A stretch of DNA of 16,802 bases from JAKACA01 sp050010115 (GCA_050010115.1 JBEKLQ010000093.1:1-16802); one strand, 5' to 3'. Positions 1-7,718 are shown, counted from the stretch's first letter. Program-made: numbers and translations. Notes: a model not told the origin generated them from the sequence alone.

Positions 1-1024
1 GCTCCGGTGCGGTAGCGGCTGGCCCATCAGCTGCGAACTGCCGAAGCCGATCGACGACGGCATCGGTCAGCTCCGGCGGTCCCTCCACGACGGCGGTGTC
101 CCCAAACCCGACGATCCAGGACACGAACGCCTCCCGGTCGCCGGCTGGCAGGCGGAGCCGCACACTGCCGTCGTCGTCCCATCCCGCGATGGCGTTCGTG
201 GGCGCCTGAGTGGCGACGACGCGGGCCTGGCGTGCATCGACTCGTACTTCCGCGATCGGGACGCCCGCGTCCTGACCCGTGGTGTTCCAGGGCAAGAACC
301 GGATCTCGTCTCTCAAGTTCGCGCTCGTCGGTGGCTCGAAGGTCCCCGCCTCGCCCGCAACCGGGGCCGTCTCGAACCGATCGACACGAAACGTCCTCAT
401 CGCGGCCCCACCCGCGGCCGTACGATCCCGCCCGACGAGGTACCAAGCTCCGGCACGGAACACGAGGCCGTAAGGCTCCACCTCCCGCTCACGCCCGTGA
501 TACCCGAAGCTCACGGCTGCGTGCAGGCGCAGCGCCTCGTGGATCGGCCCGAGCTGTGGCAGCGACGGGAGCACGGCCACAGGGGCCACACCAGGACCAT
601 CGCCGGCTGCCCGGAAGCCCGCACGGCCGAACGCCGCCTCGCTGACCGGCCCGCCGAGCTTCGCGATGGCGTCGGCACCGGCGGCGCCGCCGAGTTGGAC
701 CGCAGCGATGGCAAAGGCCAGCGCCTGTTCTTCACCCGGGTCGAGACCCAGCTCTGGCAGGTAGTAGTCGTCTGGACGGATACGGTAGCCAACCTGCTGC
801 TCGGAGTCGACCGGCTCGATCGTGAGCGGGATGCCGAGCTCGCGCAACGCCCGCTTGTCCCGTTCGAACGCTTGGCGTCCCGCCTCGACGCCCTTCGGGT
901 ACCCCGCCACAGTCCCGGAGATCTCCCGCAGCGTGAGCGGGTGGCTCGTCTCGAGGAGAACGAGCACGAGGTTCGTCATACGCTCAAGGCGATCGACACG
1001 CTTGGCTGCCGGCATCGGCAGCAT
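1..1024 (-). CDS. WYL-domain transcriptional regulator, PafB-like (partial, 3' end beyond window)
   Basis: The protein starts MLPMPAAKRVDRLERMTNLV and is open for 341 codons to the left edge, so the C-terminus is missing. Residues 8-85 form a winged-helix region with AFERDKRALRELG, the signature of the PafB N-terminal domain. A WYL domain follows, with the literal WYL motif at residues 194-196 (AWYLVGRD) and an RTFRVDRFE segment, and then a WCX-like tail. Known of the family: PafB works with PafC as an activator of the LexA-independent DNA-damage response in mycobacteria, and the pair is often encoded together, so a pafC homologue may lie just outside. The gene is divergent from the sigma-factor gene, with 61 bp between starts. 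ATG 1024 was chosen because homology-like sequence begins a few residues later and no upstream in-frame start fits. Another WYL paralogue is possible. Confidence 0.88.
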   Translation of the reverse strand, partial: MLPMPAAKRVDRLERMTNLVLVLLETSHPLTLREISGTVAGYPKGVEAGRQAFERDKRALRELGIPLTIEPVDSEQQVGYRIRPDDYYLPELGLDPGEEQALAFAIAAVQLGGAAGADAIAKLGGPVSEAAFGRAGFRAAGDGPGVAPVAVLPSLPQLGPIHEALRLHAAVSFGYHGREREVEPYGLVFRAGAWYLVGRDRTAAGGAAMRTFRVDRFETAPVAGEAGTFEPPTSANLRDEIRFLPWNTTGQDAGVPIAEVRVDARQARVVATQAPTNAIAGWDDDGSVRLRLPAGDREAFVSWIVGFGDTAVVEGPPELTDAVVDRLRQFAADGPAATAPE

Positions 1025-1085
1025 GGTAGGGCCGGCGGCAATCCATTCCGGACGCACGCCCGTATGCCCCGTCGTGGGAGGCGCG

Positions 1086-1766
1086 ATGGCGAGCACTGAT
1101 ACGCGGTCCGACGAGGCGTTACTCGGCGCGATGGCAATCGGTGACGAGAGCGCTGGCGTCGCGTTCGTGCGGCGATACCAGCGCCGAGCGTTCGGCCTCG
1201 CGCTGTCGATCCTCGGCGATGCCGATCTCGCCGAGGACATCGCCCAGGAAGCACTCGTGCGGACGTGGCGCCACGCCCAGGTCTACGACTCCCGCCGAGC
1301 CTCGGTGACCACGTGGGTGCTCACGATCACGCGCAACCTCGCCATCGACGCGCTGCGAATGCGGCGCCCCGTCCCGATCGACCCGGACGACATCATCAAC
1401 CTCGGCATCGCCAGCGGCGAGCCGGACCCGAGCGACGTCGCCCAGCGTACGGACACCACGGCACGGGTCCGGACCGCCCTCGCATCGGTCCCCCACGAGC
1501 AGCGGCGGGCGCTCGTGCTCTCCGCGTTCTACGGGTTCACGGCTGAGGAGATCTCCCGGCAGGAGTCCATCCCGCTCGGCACTGCCAAGACGCGCATCCG
1601 GGCCGGCCTCGGCAAGGTCCGCATGCTGCTGGCGGCCGAGGGGTCCTACGAAGGCGCCCTCGCCCCACCACGGGCACCGAGCGGCACGTCCCGCCCGATG
1701 CCCAGTCAGCCTCAACCGGCCACCGAGCCAGCCGACCCACCATTACCGCAGGAGCACGTCTCATGA
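1086..1766 (+). CDS. ECF-family RNA polymerase sigma factor
   Basis: This 226-aa protein has the two-domain ECF layout. Sigma-70 region 2 spans about residues 25-95 (FVRRYQRRAFGLALSILGD, DLAEDIAQEALVRTWRHA, then TWVLTITRNLAIDALRMRR). Region 4 spans about residues 125-185 (VPHEQRRALVLSAFYGFTAEEIS, then LGTAKTRIRAGLGKVR). The last 40 residues are a proline-rich tail not needed for the fold. The reading frame is open further upstream to GTG 822, but that stretch is antisense to the WYL gene. ATG 1086 is preceded by GGGAGG at 1076-1081 with a 4-nt spacer, which settles the start. The stop overlaps the next start as ATGA (1763-1766), so translation is coupled to the anti-sigma gene. The pairing resembles SigK/RskA-type modules, but I cannot assign an ECF subgroup by eye. 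Confidence 0.95.
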   Translation: MASTDTRSDEALLGAMAIGDESAGVAFVRRYQRRAFGLALSILGDADLAEDIAQEALVRTWRHAQVYDSRRASVTTWVLTITRNLAIDALRMRRPVPIDPDDIINLGIASGEPDPSDVAQRTDTTARVRTALASVPHEQRRALVLSAFYGFTAEEISRQESIPLGTAKTRIRAGLGKVRMLLAAEGSYEGALAPPRAPSGTSRPMPSQPQPATEPADPPLPQEHVS

Positions 1767-2560
1767 CCACGCCCCACGACCCCTTCGCCGACAACATCGG
1801 CCGAGGCGCGAGCACCGCTGGCACCGCTGGGGCGGGTGACCGGGGGCACCTCACCGGCTGCGAGTTCCTCGACTCAGTGGCCGCAGAGCTGGCACTCGGC
1901 TCGCTCAGCGGTGCGGCACGCTCGGTTGCGTTAGCCCACCTCGACACTTGCGACGACTGCCGCGGGCTCGTCGAAGAACTCTCGACCGCCGCCGACGCGC
2001 TCTTGCTGGTGGCGCCCGAGGTCGATCCGCCAGCGGGTTTCGAGGTGAGGCTGCTGGCGCGGCGCGCGAACGGTCTCGCGACAGCTGCGGTTGCCCCTGC
2101 CCCTGTTGCCCCTGCCCCTGTTGTCCCTGCCCCTGTTGTCCGTCTTCGCCGGCGGGCGCGGGCGGTGCTCGCCGCAGCGGCTGCCGCCATCGTGATCGCG
2201 GCCGCAGGCGTGGCCGTTGGCGTCGCCGTCGCCCCGCAGCGGAGCCAGACAGCAATCAGCAACTCGCAAGTCCGGGTCGCCACGTTGCGATCCGCCACGA
2301 AGTCAGCCGTCGGCGACGTCGTGCTCACCGCTGGCAGTCCCTCTTGGGTGCTCATGACGTTGCACCGGCCCGGCTGGTCAGGCTGGGTCTACTGCCTCGT
2401 CAAGGAGAACGGGCACTCCAAGCTCGTCGGGAGTTTCTGGGTGCACGACGGCTCGGGTAGCTGGGCGGTACGCCTCGGCGGTTCCGGCTCCGACGTCACC
2501 TCGGCCCAGGTCGAGTCTTCGAACGGCTCGGTCTACGCCACCGCCGACTTCACCAGCTGA
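1763..2560 (+). CDS. Membrane-anchored zinc-type anti-sigma factor
   Basis: This 265-aa protein should hold the co-encoded sigma factor inactive at the membrane. The cytoplasmic N-terminal part carries the zinc-binding anti-sigma signature H-x3-C-x2-C (H59, C63, C66; HLDTCDDC) with another Cys at 33. A Val/Ala/Pro repeat linker follows (about 110-126), then a basic stretch (RLRRRAR) and one Ala/Val-rich membrane helix at about 134-157. About 105 extracytoplasmic residues end in a Ser/Gly-rich, Trp-containing domain that I do not recognise. Orientation is by the positive-inside rule: zinc domain inside, C-terminal sensor outside. The gene overlaps the sigma gene by 4 bp and is followed 62 bp later by the secreted-protein gene. 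Known for this class: release of sigma needs loss of the membrane protein, usually by proteolysis. That is not shown here. Confidence 0.9.
   Translation: MTTPHDPFADNIGRGASTAGTAGAGDRGHLTGCEFLDSVAAELALGSLSGAARSVALAHLDTCDDCRGLVEELSTAADALLLVAPEVDPPAGFEVRLLARRANGLATAAVAPAPVAPAPVVPAPVVRLRRRARAVLAAAAAAIVIAAAGVAVGVAVAPQRSQTAISNSQVRVATLRSATKSAVGDVVLTAGSPSWVLMTLHRPGWSGWVYCLVKENGHSKLVGSFWVHDGSGSWAVRLGGSGSDVTSAQVESSNGSVYATADFTS
2090..2140 (+). repeat. 15-bp tandem repeat encoding a VAPAP linker
   Basis: Three in-frame units of GTTGYCCCTGCCCCT (2090-2104, 2105-2119, 2120-2134) plus a partial fourth encode VAPAP, VAPAP, VVPAP, VV. They lie just before the membrane helix of the anti-sigma factor, so copy-number change would alter linker length by 5 residues without a frameshift. 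Confidence 0.9.
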
Positions 2561-2611
2561 AACACCGGAGCCGTACGCGGCACCACGGCCCTGACAACCA
2601 GTACTCGACAG

Positions 2612-2617
2612 AAGGAG
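2612..2617 (+). promoter_or_regulatory. Strong ribosome binding site fixing the start at 2623
   Basis: AAGGAG sits 5 nt before ATG 2623. It is the clearest Shine-Dalgarno match in the window and supports this ATG as the start of the secreted-protein gene. Confidence 0.8.
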
Positions 2618-2622
2618 CTCCC

Positions 2623-3779
2623 ATGCACCAACCAAGAAGACCCGCCCTCACCTGGGCTGCCGGCGCCGGCTTGCTGGCGGCCTTCTCACTCGCCGGAGGT
2701 GCCCTGGCCGGCACGGCCGCCCTCGGGTCGGATCGGGTGAGTCACACGGCCCCGCCGTTCCTCTCCAGCTTCCACACGATCACGAAGATCGCCTCCACCG
2801 TTCCCTCGCTCGGGACCGGCAAGCCCGGCAACGGTGACGTGAACCCGTACGGCGTCGCCGTCGTACCCCGCAGTGTCGGGAGCCTCGTCGCCGGTGACGT
2901 GCTCGTCTCGAACTTCAACGACTCGGCCAACAACCAGGGCACGGGGCGGACGATCATGCAGGTCTCCTCTGCAGGTAAGGCCAGCGTGTTCGCGGATCTC
3001 GGCACGCAGGTGAGCGGGCCGGTAGGCCTCACCACGGCGTTGTCCGTCTTCGGCAACGGCGACGTCGTCGTCGGCAGCCTGCCCACAACGAACGGTACGG
3101 CGGCCACGGCCACCGCTGGAGCGCTCTACGTGCTCAACAGCACGGGCAGGCTGATCGAGACCATCAAGGGCGGCGACATCAACGGCCCCTGGGACATGAC
3201 GGCCTACGACGGGGGCGAGTTCGGCGTCCTGTTCGTCACGAACGTGTTGAACGGCACGGTCGCGGCCCATGGGAAGACCTGGCGAAGGGCACCGTCGTAC
3301 GCATCGTGCTGGATTTCAGCGTTTCGCCCCCGAAGGTGGACCAGGAGTTCATCATCGGGACGGGTTTCGATGAGGCGACGAATACTGCAGCCCTGGTGCT
3401 CGGTCCGACGGGAGTTGCGCTGGCCCCCAACGGAACGTTGTACGTCGCCGACACGATGGCGAACCGCATCGCCGCCATCCCCGACGCGCTGTTCCGGGTG
3501 ACGCCGTGGGGCACTGGCACCACGATCAGCCAGGGTGACTGGCTGAACGCGCCCCTAGGGCTGGCGATGGCGCCGAACGGCGACGTGCTGAGTGTGAACG
3601 GTAACAACGGCTACATCGTCGAGACAACCCGCGCCGGCTACCAAGCCGCCTGGATCTACCTGGACCACACCGGGTCGGAGCCCGGGGCCGGCGCCCTCTT
3701 CGGACTCGCCGTGCAACCCGGAGACAAAGGCGTGTACTTCGTCGACGACGACTTGAACACCCTCCAGCTGTTCCACTGA
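2623..3779 (+). pseudogene. Secreted NHL/beta-propeller-like protein, interrupted by a one-base frameshift
   Basis: The N-terminus has a basic start (MHQPRRPALTW), a hydrophobic core and an ALA-like cleavage site, so export is likely. The body has repeated propeller-like blades: NPYGVAVVP, GPVGLTTALSVFGNGDVVVG, GPWDMTAYDG, then after the break GPTGVALAPNGTLYVADT, APLGLAMAPNGDVLSVNGN and LFGLAVQPGDKGVYFVDDD. The first frame runs well to NVLNGTVAAHG (near 3270) and then turns into Arg/Ser-rich nonsense. The right sequence resumes in another frame as EDLAKGTVVRIVLDF. Adding one G to the GGG at 3271-3273 gives HGEDLAKGTVVRI and a full 385-aa protein. Both halves look well conserved, so a recent mutation or a homopolymer sequencing error is likely. 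As the third gene behind sigma and anti-sigma, it is the probable regulon member. Its function is unknown. Confidence 0.85.
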
Positions 3780-3782
3780 TCC

Positions 3783-3833
3783 ACCGCCAGTCCGGCCGGT
3801 CACCCGCCAGTCCCGCCGGGCACCCGCCCGGTC
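3783..3833. repeat. Imperfect 19-20-bp direct repeat, about 2.6 copies
   Basis: Units beginning ACCGCCAGTCC / ACCCGCCAGTCCC / ACCCGCCC, each ending in GG(T/G)C, follow one another just after the stop of the secreted-protein gene. The repeat is noncoding and its role is unclear. Confidence 0.6.
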
Positions 3834-3878
3834 ACGATCCCCCGGGGAAAGCCAACTGCCCCCGGTCAACCCAAGCCA

Positions 3879-3908
3879 CGCTGCGCTCGGATTCGCCCGG
3901 GCGCAGCG
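3879..3908. terminator. Hairpin between convergent genes, likely bidirectional terminator
   Basis: Perfect arms CGCTGCGC (3879-3886) and GCGCAGCG (3901-3908) continue inward through a T-G wobble and CGG/CCG pairs, giving about 12 bp around a 6-nt loop. The hairpin lies between the 3' ends of a plus-strand and a minus-strand gene, where a shared terminator is expected. There is no T-tract on either side, which is common for GC-rich actinobacterial hairpins. Confidence 0.55.
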
Positions 3909-3914
3909 GCGCGT

Positions 3915-3937
3915 CTCGGCTCAGATCCCGAGCCGAG
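3915..3937 (-). terminator. Stem-loop spanning a stop codon
   Basis: Arms CTCGGCTC (3915-3922) and GAGCCGAG (3930-3937) are perfect 8-bp inverted repeats with a 7-nt loop. They cover the last codons and the TGA (3921-3923) of the minus-strand gene. The stem-loop could aid termination or mRNA 3' stability. No T-tract is present. Confidence 0.4.
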
Positions 3938-4547
3938 CCGAGTCGAGGGCGGCTTTGGCCGCGTCCGGTCCCTCGATCTCCAGCCGGACCGCTCCTTTGC
4001 GCCCGAACAGGAGCAGCACCAGCTCCTGCGGGCCGCCGGTCACGACGGCAACCGGATCGGCGGCCTTGGCGACGACCGAGCCGAAGCCCGGCGCCACCAG
4101 CTCCAGACCGGCGCCACTCAGCCGTCGTGCCATGATCCGAGCGAGGCGCTGCACCATCCGCCAGAGCGCGGCGTCGAGATCGGCGTAGGACCGGGGCTCC
4201 CAGCCCGCCTCGGCCCGACGGACATCCTCGTGGTGCACGAAGTACTCCATGACGTTCACCTGCGCGTCGAACAACCGCATCGGGTACGGCGGACCACTAC
4301 GCACGCGGGTGATCAGGCCGCCGTAGCCGAGCTCCCGTTTCGCCTTCTCCATCTCCCGTTGCGTGATGTGCGCGAACGGTGGCAGGACGATGCCCGGTGA
4401 GGCGAGCGGGCGACTTTCGCGCACGAACAGGTGGGCCGCAAGATCCGAAGTCGTCCAGCCCTCGCAGAGCGTGGGAGCCAGCGGACCTCGAGCTTCGAGG
4501 AGGTTGCAGAGGGACTGTCGTTCGGACTGTGCCAGGGACTGTGCCAT
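3921..4547 (-). CDS. TIGR03085-type metal-binding protein (mycothiol-dependent maleylpyruvate isomerase/DinB superfamily)
   Basis: This 208-aa protein opens with SLAQSERQSLCNLLE and then LAPTLCEGWTTSDLAAHLFVRE. The order PGIVLPPFAH, VRSGPP, NVMEYFVHHEDVRRA matches the actinobacterial TIGR03085 family. Probable metal ligands are H39, E101 and H105 (E-x3-H in NVMEYFVHH), as in mycothiol-dependent DinB-fold enzymes. The substrate is unknown. A longer frame starts at 4595, but ATG 4547 is preferred: the family sequence begins there, and TACCGT (4560-4555) lies 7 nt upstream, as in a leaderless promoter. The gene is divergent from the peptidase gene, with 66 bp between starts. Confidence 0.85.
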   Translation of the reverse strand: MAQSLAQSERQSLCNLLEARGPLAPTLCEGWTTSDLAAHLFVRESRPLASPGIVLPPFAHITQREMEKAKRELGYGGLITRVRSGPPYPMRLFDAQVNVMEYFVHHEDVRRAEAGWEPRSYADLDAALWRMVQRLARIMARRLSGAGLELVAPGFGSVVAKAADPVAVVTGGPQELVLLLFGRKGAVRLEIEGPDAAKAALDSARLGI

Positions 4548-4554
4548 TCCAACC

Positions 4555-4560
4555 ACGGTA
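4555..4560 (-). promoter_or_regulatory. Candidate leaderless -10 element (TACCGT)
   Basis: On the minus strand TACCGT fits the actinobacterial TANNNT -10 consensus and is followed by exactly 7 nt and ATG 4547. Transcription would begin at or next to the start codon. No convincing -35 was found. Confidence 0.45.
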
Positions 4561-4613
4561 CCTTCACCGCCGTTCGCCCCGAGCCCGCCCGCCATGCGCT
4601 AGACACCCACGTC

Positions 4614-5345
4614 ATGGCAGAACGGCAGATCCTCGCCACGAGTGGCGGTATGTCCATGACCGGCAGAGGCGGAGTGTTCCAGTGGCGCCTCGGTGGGTTG
4701 ATTCGCCACGCCCTGCGCCTGTCAGGCAAGCAGCAACCCCACCTGTGCTTCGTGAACACGGCGTCGGGCGACAACGATTCCGGCCTCCGCGGGTCTTACG
4801 CGGCGGCGGCGGGTTTCGACGTGTTCCCTCATCACCTCCAGCTGTTCCCGATGCCGAACGTCGACGACATCCCGGACTACCTCGGCTCGATGGATGTGAT
4901 CTGGGTCGGGGGCGGGTCGGTCTCCAACCTGCTCGAGCTGTGGCGCCTGCACGGCGTCGACGAGGCGATGCGCCAGGCCTGGGAGTCCGGAGTCGTGCTG
5001 GCCGGCGTGAGCGCCGGTTCGCTCTGCTGGCACGTCGGCGGCACGACTGACTCGTTCGGGCCGGAGCTCCGGACGATCACGAACGGGCTCGGGCTGCTGC
5101 CCTACGGCAACGGTGTGCACTACGACAGCGAGGAGCAGCGCCGGCCACTCGTCCAGCGCCTCGTGGCCGCCGGGACACTGCCCCCCACGTTTGCCACCGA
5201 CGACGGCACCGGCCTGCACTACATCGGGACCGAGCTCGTCGAAGCCGTCGCCGAGCTGCCCGGGCGTTCGGCCTGGCGAGTCGAGTCGGAGGTCTCTGGC
5301 GGGGTCACCGAGACACGCCTGCCGACGCGGCTGCTGGACGACTGA
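4614..5345 (+). CDS. Peptidase E-like serine peptidase (family S51)
   Basis: This 243-aa protein matches the PepE/cyanophycinase fold. It has an N-terminal strand with ILATSGG, then LCFVNTASGD, then IWVGGGSVSNLLELWR, then the nucleophile elbow GVSAGSLCWH with Ser133. The catalytic His is probably H169 in GNGVHYD, and an acidic residue near TTDSFGP (D146) may complete the triad. Peptidase E is a cytoplasmic dipeptidase for N-terminal Asp dipeptides. The length is close to the usual 220-240 aa. The frame is open upstream to 4431, but that part is antisense to the neighbouring gene, and ATG 4614 precedes the first family-like residues (MAERQILATSGG). No clear ribosome site is seen. Confidence 0.88.
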   Translation: MAERQILATSGGMSMTGRGGVFQWRLGGLIRHALRLSGKQQPHLCFVNTASGDNDSGLRGSYAAAAGFDVFPHHLQLFPMPNVDDIPDYLGSMDVIWVGGGSVSNLLELWRLHGVDEAMRQAWESGVVLAGVSAGSLCWHVGGTTDSFGPELRTITNGLGLLPYGNGVHYDSEEQRRPLVQRLVAAGTLPPTFATDDGTGLHYIGTELVEAVAELPGRSAWRVESEVSGGVTETRLPTRLLDD

Positions 5346-5365
5346 CTGCGCCAGAGACCCGCTCG

Positions 5366-5395
5366 GGCAGCTCGAGCCGGCGCGCCGGACCTGCC
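5366..5395. terminator. GC-rich inverted repeat between convergent genes
   Basis: GGCAG (5366-5370) pairs with CTGCC (5391-5395), enclosing the 12-bp palindrome CCGGCGCGCCGG (5377-5388). It lies in the 135-bp gap between the peptidase gene (+) and the ogt-like gene (-). The stem is asymmetric and has no T-tract. Confidence 0.3.
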
Positions 5396-5480
5396 GCCGG
5401 TGTGACGGGCGGGACACGCGGGCCTGAATCCGCCGCTTGCCACTCGATCGGCATCTCCGCGCCGCTGCAAGACACTGTCC

Positions 5481-6047
5481 CTAGCCGGCGGCCACCACGC
5501 TCGCTTCGTGGTCGAGCAGCCACTTCTTGAGGTCCAGTCCACCGCCGTACCCGGTGAGGCTTCCGTTGGAGCCGATCACTCGGTGGCACGGCAGCACGAG
5601 CGGGATCGGGTTGCGCCCGTTGGCGAGGCCGACCGCCCGGCACGCTTTCGGGTTGCCGACCCGGGCGGCGAGCTGCCCGTAGCTCTCGGTCTCGCCGTAG
5701 CCGATGTCGCCGAGAGCGAACCACACCCGACGCTGGAACTCAGTGCCTGCTGGTTGAAGCGGTAGCTCGAAGTTCCGCAGCCCATGGTCGAAGTACGCCT
5801 CGATCTGGTGCACCGCCTCTTCGACTGAGTCGGGAGTGCCACGCCGGTCGGGGTCGAGCGCCGACTCGTCGAACGACTGCGGCAAGCCGATGAAGTGCAG
5901 CCATTCCGAGTCGCCGGCGACCAGCATGTGGCCGACGGGAGTGGGCGTCACCCACCACTCGTCCTTCTCGCCCAGTCTGGGGTTCACGATCTTGGTCACG
6001 TCACACGCTCCTTCGTTGGTCCACGATGTCAGGTCGATCACCGTCAT
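5481..6047 (-). CDS. ogt: Methylated-DNA-[protein]-cysteine S-methyltransferase
   Basis: This 188-aa suicide repair protein transfers O6-alkyl groups from guanine to its own cysteine. The C-terminal domain shows TEFQRRVWFAL, GETESYGQLAARVGNPKACRAVG, the Asn hinge LANGRNPIPLVL and the active site PCHRVIG with Cys154. GSLTGYGGGLDLKKWLL follows, as in Ogt/MGMT proteins. The first 90 residues are the less conserved N-terminal domain. The frame continues upstream to 6266, but ATG 6047 overlaps the stop of the Ada-AlkA gene as ATGA (6047-6044), a coupled start. The same order, Ada-AlkA fusion then ogt, is known in Mycobacterium tuberculosis (Rv1317c-Rv1316c), which supports induction together by alkylation damage. 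Confidence 0.95.
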   Translation of the reverse strand: MTVIDLTSWTNEGACDVTKIVNPRLGEKDEWWVTPTPVGHMLVAGDSEWLHFIGLPQSFDESALDPDRRGTPDSVEEAVHQIEAYFDHGLRNFELPLQPAGTEFQRRVWFALGDIGYGETESYGQLAARVGNPKACRAVGLANGRNPIPLVLPCHRVIGSNGSLTGYGGGLDLKKWLLDHEASVVAAG

Positions 6048-7711
6048 CCGGTCGGGCTCGCCGCCGGGGACGGGTCGGCGAGGCCCGACCACAAGTACTG
6101 CAAGGCGTACGCCCGATACGGCCGCCACTGCTCCGCCAAGGCCGTCACCTGGCGCTCGCCACCGGCGAGCCCCAGCCGCTCGAGGGCGCGCCGCACGCCG
6201 AGGTCGCTCGGCATGAACGCGTCCGGGTCGCCCAGTGCTCGCATGGCGATGTAGGCCACCGTCCACGGCCCCACGCCCGGCAATGCCAGGAGTTGCGCGG
6301 CGACAGCACGGCGGTCCGTGCCGGGATCCAGCGCGACCGCCCCGCCCGCCAGCAGCTCGGCCAGCCCGATGAGAGCACGCGCCCTCGCCGCCGGCATCGG
6401 GAGCTCGCCTGCAGGCAACCCGGCGATGACGTCGGCGCTCACGAACTCACACGCCAGCGTGCCGACCGGCACCGCCAATGGTCGCCCGTGGGCCGCCGCC
6501 AGTCGCCCCGCCAACGTCCTCGCACCCAAGACGCTCACTTGCTGGCCGAGTATCGCCCGGGCGGCCAGCTCGTTCCCGTCGACGTGGCCGGGGATCCGGA
6601 GCCCAGGCCGAGCCGCCACGGCACCGCCGAGCACCTCGTCGCCGCCGAGCACCTCCACGACGGACGCCGGGTCCGAGTCCAGGTCGAACAAGTGCCGTAC
6701 CCTCCGCACCGCCAGCGTCAGGTCACGCAGGTCATCCAGCCGGAACGAGCACCGCAATGCGCCGTCGCCCCCGTCCCGCACCGTCACCACACCGGAACCG
6801 TGCGGCAGCGTGAGGACCCGCGAGTAGTGCTGCGAGTCGCCTTCCTCCACACCCGGGATCGCCCTGTCCGCAAGCCACCCGAACAGCACCCCCACCGGGA
6901 ACGGCTCCCGGTACGCCAGCCTCAACGTGACCCACCTCGGTCCGGCCCTGCCCGCGGCGCCGTCGGTGGCGCGGGCGGTGGCGCGGGCGGGATCACCGAC
7001 GACCGGTCCGGCGCTGCCCGCGGCGCCGTCGCCGGCGCCGGCACGCAGGCAGTCCGTGCCAGGAGCCAAGCCGACCCCACGGCGCCGAGCACGGTCTCGC
7101 ATATCGCTCGGCGACTCGCTGTAGATCTGACGAATCGTGTCGTTGAACTGCCGCACGCTGCCAAAACCGGCGGCGAACACGACCTCCCCGATCCGCAGGT
7201 CAGTCGTCTCGAGCAGGATCCGAGCTGTCTCGGCGCGCTGCGCCCTGGCCAGCTCCAAAGGCCCTGCTCCCACTTCGGCGACGAGCATCCGTTGCAGCTG
7301 GCGCGAGCTGTAGCCGAGCCGCCGGGCCAGGCCACTGACTCCTTCCCGGTCGATCACGCCGTCGTTGATCGATCGCATCGCCCTTCCCACTACGTCGACC
7401 CGCCGGTTCCACTCCGGTGATCCGGGCGCGGCGTCAGGCCGGCAGCGCTTGCACGCCCGGAAGCCCGCCCGCTGGGCCGCCGCCGACGTCGGATAGAAAC
7501 GCACCCGGTCACGCCTCGGCTTTACGGACGGACAACTCGCCCTGCAGTAGATGCCAGTGGACGTCACTCCCGCGAAGAACCACCCGTCGAAACGAACGTC
7601 ACGGGCCAGAAGGGCCCGGTAGCAGAGGTCGGCGTCCTGCCCCACGGCCGATCCCGAGCCAGGCGGGACGCGCCGGGGCACGGGGGTCGCAGCGTTCAGA
7701 ACCGGTGTCAC
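6044..7711 (-). CDS. alkA: Ada regulator fused to AlkA 3-methyladenine DNA glycosylase
   Basis: This 555-aa protein has three parts. Residues 25-95 form the Ada zinc/methyl-acceptor domain with C56, C60, C87 and C90 (GIYCRASCPS, RACKRCRP). Residues 100-210 are an AraC-type double HTH (LARRLGYSSRQLQRML, then VVFAAGFGSVRQFNDTIR). After a Gly/Ala/Pro linker comes AlkA: an N-terminal domain from about 265, then the HhH-GPD core ALPGVGPWTVAYIAMRALGD and the catalytic Asp at about 503 in MPSDLGV. Transfer of methyl phosphotriester groups to C56 should convert it to an activator of its own operon, as in E. coli Ada. Here the partner activity is a base glycosylase, as in Mycobacterium. Start GTG 7711 lies 7 nt after an extended -10 sequence. 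The linker has a 66-bp-spaced duplication. Confidence 0.94.
   Translation of the reverse strand: MTPVLNAATPVPRRVPPGSGSAVGQDADLCYRALLARDVRFDGWFFAGVTSTGIYCRASCPSVKPRRDRVRFYPTSAAAQRAGFRACKRCRPDAAPGSPEWNRRVDVVGRAMRSINDGVIDREGVSGLARRLGYSSRQLQRMLVAEVGAGPLELARAQRAETARILLETTDLRIGEVVFAAGFGSVRQFNDTIRQIYSESPSDMRDRARRRGVGLAPGTDCLRAGAGDGAAGSAGPVVGDPARATARATDGAAGRAGPRWVTLRLAYREPFPVGVLFGWLADRAIPGVEEGDSQHYSRVLTLPHGSGVVTVRDGGDGALRCSFRLDDLRDLTLAVRRVRHLFDLDSDPASVVEVLGGDEVLGGAVAARPGLRIPGHVDGNELAARAILGQQVSVLGARTLAGRLAAAHGRPLAVPVGTLACEFVSADVIAGLPAGELPMPAARARALIGLAELLAGGAVALDPGTDRRAVAAQLLALPGVGPWTVAYIAMRALGDPDAFMPSDLGVRRALERLGLAGGERQVTALAEQWRPYRAYALQYLWSGLADPSPAASPTG
6938..7031 (-). repeat. Direct repeat in the Ada-AlkA linker
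   Basis: Two 28-bp copies (6938-6965 and 7004-7031), differing at one base, lie 66 bp apart, which is 22 codons. They encode the paired segments DGAAGRAGP and DGAAGSAGP in the linker between the HTH and the glycosylase. The pattern indicates an in-frame duplication. Confidence 0.8.
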
Positions 7712-7718
7712 GAGAACG

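Noticed and set aside
6026..7420. Long plus-strand open frame opposite ada-alkA
   Set aside because: The composition is typical of an antisense shadow, and the minus strand encodes intact Ada and AlkA domains.
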